A stretch of 64,000 bases of DNA from Thermodesulfovibrio sp. 3907-1M (GTDB taxonomy: Bacteria > Nitrospirota > Thermodesulfovibrionia > Thermodesulfovibrionales > Thermodesulfovibrionaceae), in contig NZ_CP144373.1 in assembly GCF_040450955.1 (NCBI RefSeq), forward strand, positions 562,001-626,000. The letters are read 5' to 3'. A program made the position numbers and the translations under genes. This document shows, piece after piece, positions 27,658 to 36,844 of the stretch; within the stretch, counting starts at the first letter, position 1, and every line of letters begins with the position of its first letter. The notes beneath the pieces are model-generated. The model worked only from the letters and a program-made list of their open reading frames with translations. It did not search any database and was not told the DNA's origin.

Positions 27658-30600
27658 CTGAAATCCCTCCAATTTCATCCTTTGTACCTACCAGAGATAC
27701 ACCTTTTCTAACCAGATACTCCACTTTTATTATTTGTTCAGCAGTTGCTCCAGCTTGAGTAGAATAAGTTACGGTGAGTCTACCATCCATGAGTTTTTTA
27801 CCAACTGTGATTCTTGGAGCTATAGAGCCTGTTGTTTTTGATACTCCTGGTTCAACTGTCATTACATCAAGCCCTGTAAGCCCTCTCACTCTTTCTTCAA
27901 GCAGTTCATGCATTTGTCCTGTGATAAATGAAGCAGCTTCAGAAGCTCCTGGAATTCCTTTTCCTCCTCCATTCTGTCCCAATACTAATAAATTAAGTAA
28001 TTCTGACTCTGAAAGAGGAGGATTTGAACTGAGTATGAGATTAAACTGATCAATATAACCATTTAGATTAAGATTTATATTATATTGAGATACATTTGTT
28101 CTTGCTGAAACATTAAGATAAGGCCTTATTGAATTCGGGTCATTAAATTGAATAAGTGCTTGCATAATTTCAAATTTGCTGCCTCTAAAATAAATCCATC
28201 CTTCTTTTGCATTTATCCATCCTATTAATGATGGTTCCTGTAAAGAACCTCTTAAAAGAAGATCGCTATTTAAGTTTACTGTAGCAAGATTGTTATTGAC
28301 AAAGAAGTTACTGGTCTTGGCTCGTAAATTAAATCTCAAATTATTAAACCAGCTGTCTTTTGCGACTGTAAGTTTTGAGGAACTTGATTTAAGAGCCAAA
28401 CGAGTCCAGTCAATTCTTTCAGTATATACTCCCTTTTGAATATTAATCTGTCCTGAAAGCAGAGGCTGAGAATATGCTCCTGTAAGGTAAACCTGTCCAT
28501 CAAGATATGCCCAGCATTTTGGTGCAAATATCCATCTGACTGATGAGAATTTTCCAGAAACTGCAAGTTGTTTTATTCCAAATTTTTCAAGATATACGGT
28601 TCCTTCCATCTCAATACTACCTTCAGAAAATGTACCATAAGCTTTTTCTATAATCACTCTGTCTTCATTAAACGATAAAGTAGCATTTATATTGGATAAT
28701 GAAGGGATATCTTTTCTTAAAGTAATTGATGCATTGTTTATATCAACTTCTCCAACTATTTCAGGATTTTGCCTACTTTCGTAAATGTAAACCTGCATAG
28801 ATGCTCTTCCTCTTATGTCATCCACTTTAAATAAAGCTTTGAAAGGCTTTAAATCAGAGGAACCTTCAATGAGAATATCAAAGTAATCAACTATCTTGCC
28901 CTTTATTGTTAATTCTGTAGATTGTCCTAAAAAAGTTAATGGAGTAAAATAAACATTACCCTTTTGTATTCTAATACTTACAGGATTTTTATTGTTAAGT
29001 CCTATTCCATAAAGCCTTGTAAATACCCTGTTTAAATCAATCTGGGCATCAAAATTTTTATCCACTAAGGAACCTTTAAGCTTTCCATTTACTAAGATTA
29101 CTAAATCCTCTGGTAGATTATTAACAAAAGCTGCTGCTACAGGATCAATTCTTGCTGAAACAAAATTTCCTGTAATATTCCATTGTTTTTTATCAGGCAA
29201 GCCTTCAATTGAAAAGAAGATATTTTTCATAAGTTCGGCTTTCATTATAAGATAATTTTGTTTATAATTAAGACTGATTATGCCATCCATATTTTTACCA
29301 TTTTTTAGCTTTGTTGTGACAGTTGTATTTGCATCAATTACTGGATTTCTTATTGAGCCAGAAATCTGAAAACTTAATTTATTCAGATTAATTTTTTCTA
29401 TATATTTCATGCCGATTTTTTTTGCATAATTCTGAGCAATATCAGTTATGTCAAAAGTCTTTGATATGGCTGAAATACTAATTTCTCCATTAAGGTTTAA
29501 ATAACCTGAAGCAGTTAATACATTTCCATTATTAAAAATATTCAAATTTTTTATAAAGACAACCTCTTTTTCAAAAGAGATTAATCCTGCGATTTTGTTA
29601 ATAATTTTATGGTTTCCAAGAAACAGAGGGCTGCAAATTAAATTAGCTGTAATTTTCCCTCTGTCTTTTATAGAGCCTTCTAAATTTAGAAAGGTCTGAA
29701 TTTCTTTATTTAAAGCTTTTACATAAAGATTTTTTATATACAGGTTTTTTATTGAAAAGAAAAGATCATATACAGGATTTTTTAATTCAAAAAGATTTTT
29801 TGCCTGAGGAAATAAAATCTTTCCTTTAAATAAAATATCTTTTCCTGTAAGTTCATTGATTAACAGTAGATTTTTCCCATAAACAATATTTCCTTTTAAA
29901 TTATCAAATGTAAATGTTTGCTCTGGAAGGGAGTTTTCTATTTCTTTTGTAAGAATACTGATTTTTTTTGAGATAAAGTTAATAGATATTTCAGGATTTT
30001 CGGCGGTTCCAGAGAGTTTTCCTATGAAGTTTAAATTTCCATATATACCCTTCTGATATGGAATTAAAAGTTCATTTATATCTTCACTACTGCCTGTAAA
30101 AGCAAAGTTAAGGTTGTTGTTTTTTGTATCTATATAACCATTTGCTTTAACCTGACTCTTAGATAAAGCAATTTCCAGTGAGGTAAATTTATAAACATCC
30201 CGTGCAGATTTAAAGACACCTTTTATCCATTCAATTTTTCCTCTTAAATCATCTGGTTTGTGACCTTTTCTTAAATAAACAAATGAGCCTTGTGGAGAAA
30301 ACTTCTCTCCTTCTGAAATTAACCATCCTTTTACCGTTCCTTCTGCAATTCCGGGATTCCAGTGAAGAAGTTCAAAAATCCCGCTACTTGATACATTGTT
30401 TAATTCAATAAAGACATAATGTTTTATAACTTTTGGAAGAGTTATCCAGACATGAGCCTGAGCAGAACCACCGTAAAGTTTTACTTTTCCATTTTTAAAC
30501 TCCAGTATTCCGTTTTTATATACGGCTTCAGCCTCTACAGTATCTACTTTAACACCAAGAATATTTCCTTTTTTCAAGCTCACTCTGGCATTAACTTGAG

Positions 30601-31543
30601 GGTCTGAAAGACAACCTTCCACCTCTCCTTTAGCTTCTGTAACTCCTGTTAGCGTTTCAGAGACTTTTAGAATCTTCATTAACTCTTCAAGAAGGAAAGA
30701 GGCATCAAATTTTAAATTCATTTTAATTTTATCCTGCCATTTTTGAGCTTCTACTAAACTTACTTTACCATCAATATTAATTTCGCCATAACCATCTTTC
30801 AGGCCAAAAATTTTCATAAGAGATTTTAAAAAGATCTTTCCAGAAACAATGAATTCCCCTAAGAAATTAGTATGAGTTATTCTACCTGAACTTTTTAAAA
30901 GGGAATTTATATCAAAGAGTTTTAATTCCTCAAGAATTATTTCTCTCTCTGTGATTTTAAAAGAAGCCTTTAGTTGGGTATCAATATTTGGATACTTAGG
31001 TAAAGAAAGTTTTACATTAGAAAATATTGAAATTTTAGGTTCTGCTCGTAAGACAACTCTTCCATAAAGCTCTTTTAAGTTCAATTTCAAATCTTTATCA
31101 TAGACTGAACCATTAAATTTTTCTATTTCAAAGGAATTGAACTTTAATTTTAAAGGAAATTTTGTGGGCTTTTTCAAATAAACTGAGACACTTTCTATGC
31201 ATTTGTTCAAGGTTTCACGTGTCAAAGATAAATTACCTGAATACAGAGCAACTCTTCTTATTTCTATCTCTTTATTTAAAATCCTGGTTAGTCCTACGTA
31301 AAGCTTTGCTTTAGTAAACATTAGAGTATTTTTTTCTGGATTAGATATGACAATATTTTTAAATTCAATATAAAGTGGAATTAAATGTAGATAAGCTTTA
31401 TCAATGGATACCTCCATTCCGAGCATTTCTTGAAGTTCATTAAGAGCAGGTTTAAGAATAATTGATGAGATATCAATTTTACCTATCAGGAGGAACAATG
31501 CAAAAAATAAAGTTATCAGCGCTATCAAAATCTTTTTTTTCAA
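27626..31543 (-). CDS. tamB: TamB-like envelope protein (DUF490)
   Basis: A protein of about 1305 residues with an N-terminal membrane anchor (IALITLFFALFLLIG) and a very long repetitive beta-rich body, the AsmA/TamB taco-like fold thought to bridge inner and outer membranes for lipid transport. The C-terminal DUF490 part includes the LNLLVLGQNGG region and ends with GAIKFRFEFR. The start is TTG at 31543 behind AAAGGAGG; the ATG nine codons earlier lies upstream of the predicted transcription start. It overlaps the Omp85 gene by 32 bp, matching the common tamA-tamB pairing. Confidence 0.88.
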   Translation of the reverse strand: MKKKILIALITLFFALFLLIGKIDISSIILKPALNELQEMLGMEVSIDKAYLHLIPLYIEFKNIVISNPEKNTLMFTKAKLYVGLTRILNKEIEIRRVALYSGNLSLTRETLNKCIESVSVYLKKPTKFPLKLKFNSFEIEKFNGSVYDKDLKLNLKELYGRVVLRAEPKISIFSNVKLSLPKYPNIDTQLKASFKITEREIILEELKLFDINSLLKSSGRITHTNFLGEFIVSGKIFLKSLMKIFGLKDGYGEINIDGKVSLVEAQKWQDKIKMNLKFDASFLLEELMKILKVSETLTGVTEAKGEVEGCLSDPQVNARVSLKKGNILGVKVDTVEAEAVYKNGILEFKNGKVKLYGGSAQAHVWITLPKVIKHYVFIELNNVSSSGIFELLHWNPGIAEGTVKGWLISEGEKFSPQGSFVYLRKGHKPDDLRGKIEWIKGVFKSARDVYKFTSLEIALSKSQVKANGYIDTKNNNLNFAFTGSSEDINELLIPYQKGIYGNLNFIGKLSGTAENPEISINFISKKISILTKEIENSLPEQTFTFDNLKGNIVYGKNLLLINELTGKDILFKGKILFPQAKNLFELKNPVYDLFFSIKNLYIKNLYVKALNKEIQTFLNLEGSIKDRGKITANLICSPLFLGNHKIINKIAGLISFEKEVVFIKNLNIFNNGNVLTASGYLNLNGEISISAISKTFDITDIAQNYAKKIGMKYIEKINLNKLSFQISGSIRNPVIDANTTVTTKLKNGKNMDGIISLNYKQNYLIMKAELMKNIFFSIEGLPDKKQWNITGNFVSARIDPVAAAFVNNLPEDLVILVNGKLKGSLVDKNFDAQIDLNRVFTRLYGIGLNNKNPVSIRIQKGNVYFTPLTFLGQSTELTIKGKIVDYFDILIEGSSDLKPFKALFKVDDIRGRASMQVYIYESRQNPEIVGEVDINNASITLRKDIPSLSNINATLSFNEDRVIIEKAYGTFSEGSIEMEGTVYLEKFGIKQLAVSGKFSSVRWIFAPKCWAYLDGQVYLTGAYSQPLLSGQINIQKGVYTERIDWTRLALKSSSSKLTVAKDSWFNNLRFNLRAKTSNFFVNNNLATVNLNSDLLLRGSLQEPSLIGWINAKEGWIYFRGSKFEIMQALIQFNDPNSIRPYLNVSARTNVSQYNINLNLNGYIDQFNLILSSNPPLSESELLNLLVLGQNGGGKGIPGASEAASFITGQMHELLEERVRGLTGLDVMTVEPGVSKTTGSIAPRITVGKKLMDGRLTVTYSTQAGATAEQIIKVEYLVRKGVSLVGTKDEIGGISGAIKFRFEFR

Positions 31544-31570
31544 ACCGTAACCTCCTTTATAATCTTTCAT

Positions 31571-31598
31571 TCTATATTTGTTTTAAACTATTAGTCAA
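31571..31598 (-). promoter_or_regulatory. Promoter of the tamB-bamA-surA-like operon
   Basis: On the minus strand TTGACT (31598-31593), 16-nt spacer, TATAGA (31576-31571). Transcription would start near 31564, downstream of the ATG at 31570, which supports use of the TTG start at 31543. Confidence 0.55.
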
Positions 31599-31603
31599 CT
31601 AAG

Positions 31604-31612
31604 TGTTATACT
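31604..31612 (+). promoter_or_regulatory. Extended -10 of the DUF3108 gene, predicted leaderless
   Basis: TGTTATACT ends 6 nt before the ATG at 31619. No Shine-Dalgarno sequence is visible. It is interleaved with the divergent tamB promoter. Confidence 0.5.
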
Positions 31613-31618
31613 ATTTTT

Positions 31619-32584
31619 ATGAAACTAAGATGGATCATAGTAGCTTTGTTAATTTCCGTGGCTGCTCATGTAAGCATAATGATGAGCCTTGGTAAGATTC
31701 AATTGAACTTGCCTTCCTTCGATTTTATAGAAACCTTTATTTTTCAAACTAAAAAAGAACATCCGAAACCAAAGATTATTGAAAAACCTGAACAGCAACA
31801 ACAGGAAACACCTCAATCTAATAAAAATACAAACTCAGAAAATTTGGCAGAAAACAATCAAAAACCTGAGGAGAACATGGTTCAAAATAATGAAAAAACC
31901 CGATCTCCTCAGTCGCCAAATAATCCTTTTATAAAATTTATTAACGAAACAATGAAGTTTGACATTTACTGGATGGGCATTTATGTCGGCTCAGCAACAG
32001 TTTCTGTTAGAGGGGATGAAAATACAATTACAATAACTTCAATGGTTAAATCCGCTAGCTTTATTTCAAATTTTTATTATGTGAATGACCATGCAGAAAG
32101 TAAGATAGAGATGGGTAAACCCAAACACTTTACACTGATTCAAACAGAAGGCAAATACAGAGGTAATAAAGAAACTATTTTTGATTATGAAAACAGCGAG
32201 ATTGTTTTTATTAATCATCTTAAAAATAGTACAGTTTATCATAAAGGCATAGATAAGGTATTTATGGATGTTCTATCTGGATTTTTCTATCTTAGAACAC
32301 TGCCAATAAACATAAATGAACCCGTATCAATAGACATTTTTGACAGCAATAAGTTTGCAACTGTTGTGGTGCAACCAATAAAGGAAGAAAAATTAGAGCT
32401 ATCAAATAAACAGGTTGACACAATTGTTGTAAAGCCTCAGCTTGACACAGAAGGACTCTTTAAAAGAAAAGGAGATATTATTATCTGGTTAAGTAAAGAC
32501 AATGGCAAAATTCCACTGAAGATTGAAACAAAAGTTCCTGTAGGACGAGTGGTAGCAGAGTTAAAGGAATACAAAAAAGATTAA
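31619..32584 (+). CDS. DUF3108 domain protein, membrane anchored
   Basis: A 321-residue protein: N-terminal membrane segment (about 4-22), a Pro/Glu/Asn/Gln-rich linker (about 45-105) that could span the periplasm in the manner of TonB, and a DUF3108 domain from about 112 (MKFDIYWMGIYVGSATVSV) to the end. The molecular role of DUF3108 is not established; the domain is thought to act in the periplasm. It lies 2 nt before uvrA and is divergent from the tamB operon, so an envelope role fits. Confidence 0.82.
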   Translation: MKLRWIIVALLISVAAHVSIMMSLGKIQLNLPSFDFIETFIFQTKKEHPKPKIIEKPEQQQQETPQSNKNTNSENLAENNQKPEENMVQNNEKTRSPQSPNNPFIKFINETMKFDIYWMGIYVGSATVSVRGDENTITITSMVKSASFISNFYYVNDHAESKIEMGKPKHFTLIQTEGKYRGNKETIFDYENSEIVFINHLKNSTVYHKGIDKVFMDVLSGFFYLRTLPININEPVSIDIFDSNKFATVVVQPIKEEKLELSNKQVDTIVVKPQLDTEGLFKRKGDIIIWLSKDNGKIPLKIETKVPVGRVVAELKEYKKD

Positions 32585-32586
32585 AG

Positions 32587-35088
32587 ATGCAGCAAAATAT
32601 ATTAATAAAAGGAGCGAGACAGCACAATCTTAAAAACATTGATTTAATCCTTCCAAGAAATAAAATTATAGTGATTACAGGTCCGTCCGGCTCAGGAAAA
32701 TCATCACTTGCAATGGATACAATTTTTGCTGAAGCTCATAGAAGATATCTTCAAAGTCTTCCAGTAGAATTAAGAACCATTTTTGCTGAACTACAAAAGC
32801 CTGATGTTGACTTTATTGAAGGACTTTCTCCAGCAGTATCTGTTGAGCAGAAAACAATATCAAAAAGTCCTCGTTCAACAGTTGGAACCATAACTGAAAT
32901 TTATGATTATTTGAGACTACTTTATGCAAAAATTGGAACTCCATATTGTCCAAAATGTGGAAGAGAATTAATTTCTCAAGATATAAATAAAATGACTGCC
33001 TCTGTCCTGAGCCTTCCAGAAGGAACAAAGATTCAGATTTTAGCTCCAGTTGTCATTGAAAAAAAAGGAGAACATAAAGAAATCATTGAAAGAGCAAGAG
33101 CTGAGGGATTTATAAGAGCAAGAATAGATGGAAAACTCATTGATTTAACACAGGAGATTTCCTTAAAGAAACATGTGAGACATACAATTGAGCTTGTTGT
33201 AGACAGAATCATTGTTAAAGAAAAATACAAAAATCAAATAAAAAGAGCATTGGAACTAGCAATGAAATATAATCAAACCGTTGTAGTAAACATTGTTGAT
33301 GAAAACAAAGATGTTATATTTAGCAGCACTCTTGCCTGTCCAACCTGTGGCGTGAGTCTACCGGAAATTGACCCAAGACTTTTTTCTTTTAACAGTAAGT
33401 ACGGTGCATGTCAAAGATGTAGAGGACTGGGCTATGAAAATATTGAAGATGAAGAAGAAGTAGATGTTTTAACTTTAATCCCCTGTAAACTTTGTGGAGG
33501 AACAAGACTCAGAGAGGAAGCCTTAGCAATAAAAATTAATGGAAAGAATATAGCAGAATTATTAGGAATTTCACTTGATGAATTAAAAAATTTTTTATCT
33601 GAATTGAAAGTATCTTCTAATGAAACTTTGATTGCGGAAAGAATACTTAAAGAAATTTTTATAAAACTTGAATTTCTTCAAAGAATCGGGGTTGCTTATT
33701 TAAGCCTGAATAGACCTGCTTTCAGTCTTTCAGGAGGAGAAGCTCAGAGAATAAGGCTTGCCACTCAGCTTGGTTCACATTTGAGTGGAGTTCTTTATAT
33801 ACTTGACGAACCGAGTATTGGGCTACATCCAAGAGATTGTTTAAAACTTATTGAATCTATGAAAGAGCTTTCATCAAGAGGAAATACCCTTATTGTTGTG
33901 GAGCATGATGAAAAAACAATAATGAATGCTGATTTAGTAGTAGAACTTGGACCTGGGGGTGGCAGGAATGGTGGTTATCTGATAGAGATATCATCTCCAA
34001 AAAAACTTATAGAAAGTAAAAATTCAATCACTGCTCAGTATTTAAGCGGTTCAAATAAAATTGCAGTTCCAGAACGAAGAAGAAAAGCGAATGAATTTAT
34101 AAAAATTATAGGAGCAGAAGCCTATAATCTTAAAAATATTAATGTTAAAATTCCCCTTGGTGTATTTGTATGTGTTACAGGGGTTGCTGGTTCAGGCAAA
34201 AGCACATTAATATTTGAGATTTTATATAAAGCTCTGGCAAAAAAACTTTACAATGCTAATGTTTTACCTGGCAAATATAAAACAATTGAAGGTATTGAAA
34301 AGATAGACAAAGTTGTCTGTATTGATCAGTCTCCTATTGGAAGAACTTCTCGTTCCACACCAGCGACATATACTCAGGTTATGAATGAAATAAGAGAACT
34401 CTTTGCAATGTTACCTGATGCAAAAGTTAGGGGATATACAAAATCAAGATTCAGTTTTAATCTTTCAGGAGGCAGATGTGAAGCCTGTCAGGGAGATGGA
34501 GTAAAAAAGATAAAGATGCATCTACTTCCAGATGTATATGTTGTTTGTGACAGTTGTAAAGGGAAAAGATACAACGAGGAAACTCTTCAGATTAAATATA
34601 AAGGTAAAAGCATCAGCGACATTCTTGAAATGACAGTAAGCGAAGCACTTGAGTTTTTCTATCCTGTGCCAAAACTCAGACATAAGCTTCAGATAATGCA
34701 AGACATAGGACTTGGATATATAACTCTTGGACAGTCTGCTACAACTCTCTCAGGAGGAGAGGCTCAAAGAGTTAAACTTGCTAAGGAACTAAGCAAAAAA
34801 CCAACAGGAAAAACTCTTTATATACTTGACGAACCCACAACAGGATTACATATGGTTGATATAGAAAGACTACTTAATATACTTCAGAGACTCGTTGAAA
34901 ATGGAAATACTGTTATAGTGATAGAACACGATTTGGACATTATAAAATGTGCTGACTACATAATAGATCTTGGACCTGAAGGAGGTGCTCTTGGAGGCTA
35001 TCTTGTAGCAGAAGGAACTCCTGAGGAGGTTGCTATGAATCCTGTATCCTACACTGGAAGATTTTTGAAAGAGAAATTATGGCTATGA
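32587..35088 (+). CDS. uvrA: UvrA-family excinuclease subunit, shortened form
   Basis: DNA-damage recognition ATPase with two ABC modules. Walker A motifs are GPSGSGKSS (about 33-41) and GVAGSGKST; Walker B regions are ILDEPSIGLHPRD and ILDEPTTGLHMVD; signature motifs are LSGGEAQR in each half. Zinc-type cysteine pairs are seen in CPKCG, CQRCRGLG, CKLCGGTRLR, CEACQGDG and CDSCKG. At 833 residues it is about 100 shorter than usual: most of the helical insert normally found between CxxCxGLG and CxxCxGTRLR is missing. The UvrB-binding region appears present. It may be the housekeeping UvrA of this lineage or a paralogue. Confidence 0.88.
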   Translation: MQQNILIKGARQHNLKNIDLILPRNKIIVITGPSGSGKSSLAMDTIFAEAHRRYLQSLPVELRTIFAELQKPDVDFIEGLSPAVSVEQKTISKSPRSTVGTITEIYDYLRLLYAKIGTPYCPKCGRELISQDINKMTASVLSLPEGTKIQILAPVVIEKKGEHKEIIERARAEGFIRARIDGKLIDLTQEISLKKHVRHTIELVVDRIIVKEKYKNQIKRALELAMKYNQTVVVNIVDENKDVIFSSTLACPTCGVSLPEIDPRLFSFNSKYGACQRCRGLGYENIEDEEEVDVLTLIPCKLCGGTRLREEALAIKINGKNIAELLGISLDELKNFLSELKVSSNETLIAERILKEIFIKLEFLQRIGVAYLSLNRPAFSLSGGEAQRIRLATQLGSHLSGVLYILDEPSIGLHPRDCLKLIESMKELSSRGNTLIVVEHDEKTIMNADLVVELGPGGGRNGGYLIEISSPKKLIESKNSITAQYLSGSNKIAVPERRRKANEFIKIIGAEAYNLKNINVKIPLGVFVCVTGVAGSGKSTLIFEILYKALAKKLYNANVLPGKYKTIEGIEKIDKVVCIDQSPIGRTSRSTPATYTQVMNEIRELFAMLPDAKVRGYTKSRFSFNLSGGRCEACQGDGVKKIKMHLLPDVYVVCDSCKGKRYNEETLQIKYKGKSISDILEMTVSEALEFFYPVPKLRHKLQIMQDIGLGYITLGQSATTLSGGEAQRVKLAKELSKKPTGKTLYILDEPTTGLHMVDIERLLNILQRLVENGNTVIVIEHDLDIIKCADYIIDLGPEGGALGGYLVAEGTPEEVAMNPVSYTGRFLKEKLWL

Positions 35089-36020
35089 ATCTTACCTTTC
35101 AAATTGATAATATCAGTGAAGGTAAAAGACTTGATGTATTTGTCTCTGAAAAATTAAATCTCAGCAGAACAAAAGCTCAGGAAGCAATTGAAAAAGGATT
35201 TGTTAAAGTAAATAATTTTTTAAAATCAAAAAGTTATAAACTGAGACTTAATGATTTAGTGGAAGTTTGTAGCGAAATTTTCGCTGAAACACAAGAAAAT
35301 AAAGAATTAATCCCGCAAAATATTCCAATTGATGTAATTTACAAAGATAATTATTTAATTGTGCTTTCAAAACCTGCTAATATGGTCGTTTATCCTTGTA
35401 CAGGACATAAGGATGGAACTCTTTTGAATGCTTTGGCCTATCATGTAAAAAAACTTGCCAGTGCTGGTGCACCTTTAAGACCCGGAGTAGTTCACAGACT
35501 TGACAAAGATACTTCCGGAGTAATTGTCATTGCCCTTGATGATAAAGCCTATTATGGATTGGTAGAAGCTTTTAAAAGAAGGCAAGTCAATAAAGAATAC
35601 ATTGCTCTTGTAAGTGGAGAATTAAAGGGAAGTGGAAAGATCACTCTTCCAATCGGAAGAGCAGTTTATGACAGAAAAAAAATGTCAACAAGAACAAAAA
35701 AAGCAAAAGAAGCAATTACAGAGTGGGAAGTTCTTAGAAATTTTAAAAACTATACTCTTGTAAAAGTGAGAATAATTACTGGCAGAACTCATCAGATAAG
35801 AGTTCATTTTTCAGCAATTGGACATCCTGTTTTGGGTGATAGAGCATATGGAAGAAAAACATACATAGAGCTTGGCAAGAAAAAATTACCTATAACGAGG
35901 CAGATGCTTCATGCATGGAAAATTAAATTCACTCATCCAATAACAGGTGAGACTCTTCAATTTGAATCCCCTCTACCCAATGATATGATGGAAATTATTG
36001 ACCTGATGGAGAGCAGTTAA
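35079..36020 (+). CDS. rluD: RluA/RluD-family 23S rRNA pseudouridine synthase
   Basis: A 313-residue enzyme with an N-terminal S4 RNA-binding domain (about 14-75) and the catalytic motif HRLDKDTSG, in which the Asp is the nucleophile, followed by GRTHQIRVHF. The layout matches RluD, which modifies helix 69 of 23S rRNA; the precise target is inferred. It overlaps the uvrA stop by 10 bp. A second ATG at 35085 is also possible. Its 3' end overlaps the convergent coiled-coil gene by 4 bp. Confidence 0.9.
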   Translation: MAMNLTFQIDNISEGKRLDVFVSEKLNLSRTKAQEAIEKGFVKVNNFLKSKSYKLRLNDLVEVCSEIFAETQENKELIPQNIPIDVIYKDNYLIVLSKPANMVVYPCTGHKDGTLLNALAYHVKKLASAGAPLRPGVVHRLDKDTSGVIVIALDDKAYYGLVEAFKRRQVNKEYIALVSGELKGSGKITLPIGRAVYDRKKMSTRTKKAKEAITEWEVLRNFKNYTLVKVRIITGRTHQIRVHFSAIGHPVLGDRAYGRKTYIELGKKKLPITRQMLHAWKIKFTHPITGETLQFESPLPNDMMEIIDLMESS

Positions 36021-36775
36021 TAATCTGCTTTTATAATAAAAACTCCTTTTTCATCAGCTAATTTCTCTAAATCTTCTTTCGCTTCAGCAGTAACAACAGT
36101 AGGAATTACCTCTTCATGGAGAACCTGAGCTAATATTTGAGCTCTCTCAATTGCTCTTTGAATGTCATCTTCATGTAAACTATAAGAGACTTCTACTGCT
36201 AAAATTACTGATTTATGAGTGGATTTAATCTGTCCTTTTACAAGAAGGTCAAGATTTAATACACTATCTCTTTGCTCCTCAGTAATTAAACCTCTTTCTT
36301 CAGCATCATCAAGGATTGGGACAACTTCTTCAAATTGAACAAGCTTGGATTTTCTCAAAATTCTTCCAAAGAAAGAAAAATATCGTTCTTTAATTGTTCT
36401 TTCAAAATCCTTGCCCTTAAATCTTCCAAACTCTCCTTTCAAATAAGCCATGTCTTTTTTGAGCACAGCTACATCCTGTTTGAGCACAGCTACATCCTGT
36501 TTAAGCACAGCTACATCCTGTTTGAGCACAGCTACATCCTGTTTGAGCACAGCTACATCCTGTTTAAGAATTTCCACATCTTTTTCGATTTTATCCACTC
36601 TTTTGAGAAGGTCATCAAATTTTTTAGGAAGTTCAAGAAGTTCTGTGGTCAAAATAATCTTTCTCAACTCCTCCAGCCACTCAGGGTGACTTTTCAATGC
36701 CTGCAGAATATCTGCAAAAGTAAGTATTGGATATTCCCTCATTTCTTTTTCTATGTCTTTTTCAATGGCTTGCAT
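36017..36775 (-). CDS. Coiled-coil protein with heptad repeats and a nuclease-like C-terminal domain
   Basis: A 252-residue protein of the DUF3782-like kind. The N-terminal part (1-60) is helical, residues about 64-110 are a coiled coil with KQDVAVL heptads repeated exactly five times, and the C-terminal part (about 115-252) contains DLLVKG followed by VILAVEVSY, which fits a PD-(D/E)xK-type core. Substrate is unknown. The exact repeats are encoded by 21-bp DNA repeats. A TATAAT lies 6 nt before the ATG. Possible selfish or defence-related origin is speculation. Confidence 0.78.
   Translation of the reverse strand: MQAIEKDIEKEMREYPILTFADILQALKSHPEWLEELRKIILTTELLELPKKFDDLLKRVDKIEKDVEILKQDVAVLKQDVAVLKQDVAVLKQDVAVLKQDVAVLKKDMAYLKGEFGRFKGKDFERTIKERYFSFFGRILRKSKLVQFEEVVPILDDAEERGLITEEQRDSVLNLDLLVKGQIKSTHKSVILAVEVSYSLHEDDIQRAIERAQILAQVLHEEVIPTVVTAEAKEDLEKLADEKGVFIIKADY
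36461..36565 (-). repeat. Five tandem 21-bp repeats within the coiled-coil gene
   Basis: Units begin at 36461, 36482, 36503, 36524 and 36545 (plus-strand unit GAGCACAGCTACATCCTGTT plus T; one unit begins AA rather than GA). Each encodes one heptad KQDVAVL. Flanking units on both sides have diverged. Unit gain or loss would keep the reading frame. Confidence 0.95.
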
Positions 36776-36781
36776 ATTAAA

Positions 36782-36787
36782 ATTATA
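36782..36787 (-). promoter_or_regulatory. -10 box of the coiled-coil gene, predicted leaderless
   Basis: TATAAT preceded by TGC (extended -10) on the minus strand, 6 nt upstream of the ATG at 36775. No Shine-Dalgarno and only a weak -35 are seen. It lies 57 bp after the end of the Calvin-cycle operon, so the gene need not depend on it. Confidence 0.5.
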
Positions 36788-36844
36788 GCAAATTTTTAAG
36801 ATAATTTTAATATGAAATGTGCAAACTGCGATTGTTTAAATAAA

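Noticed and set aside
36461-36565. Regular repeats as a possible CRISPR array
   Set aside because: Units are contiguous with no spacers and encode heptads in frame with a gene.
36335-36799. Plus-strand open frame opposite the heptad-repeat gene
   Set aside because: Its repetition only mirrors the 21-bp repeats, and the minus-strand protein has a recognisable coiled coil and C-terminal domain.
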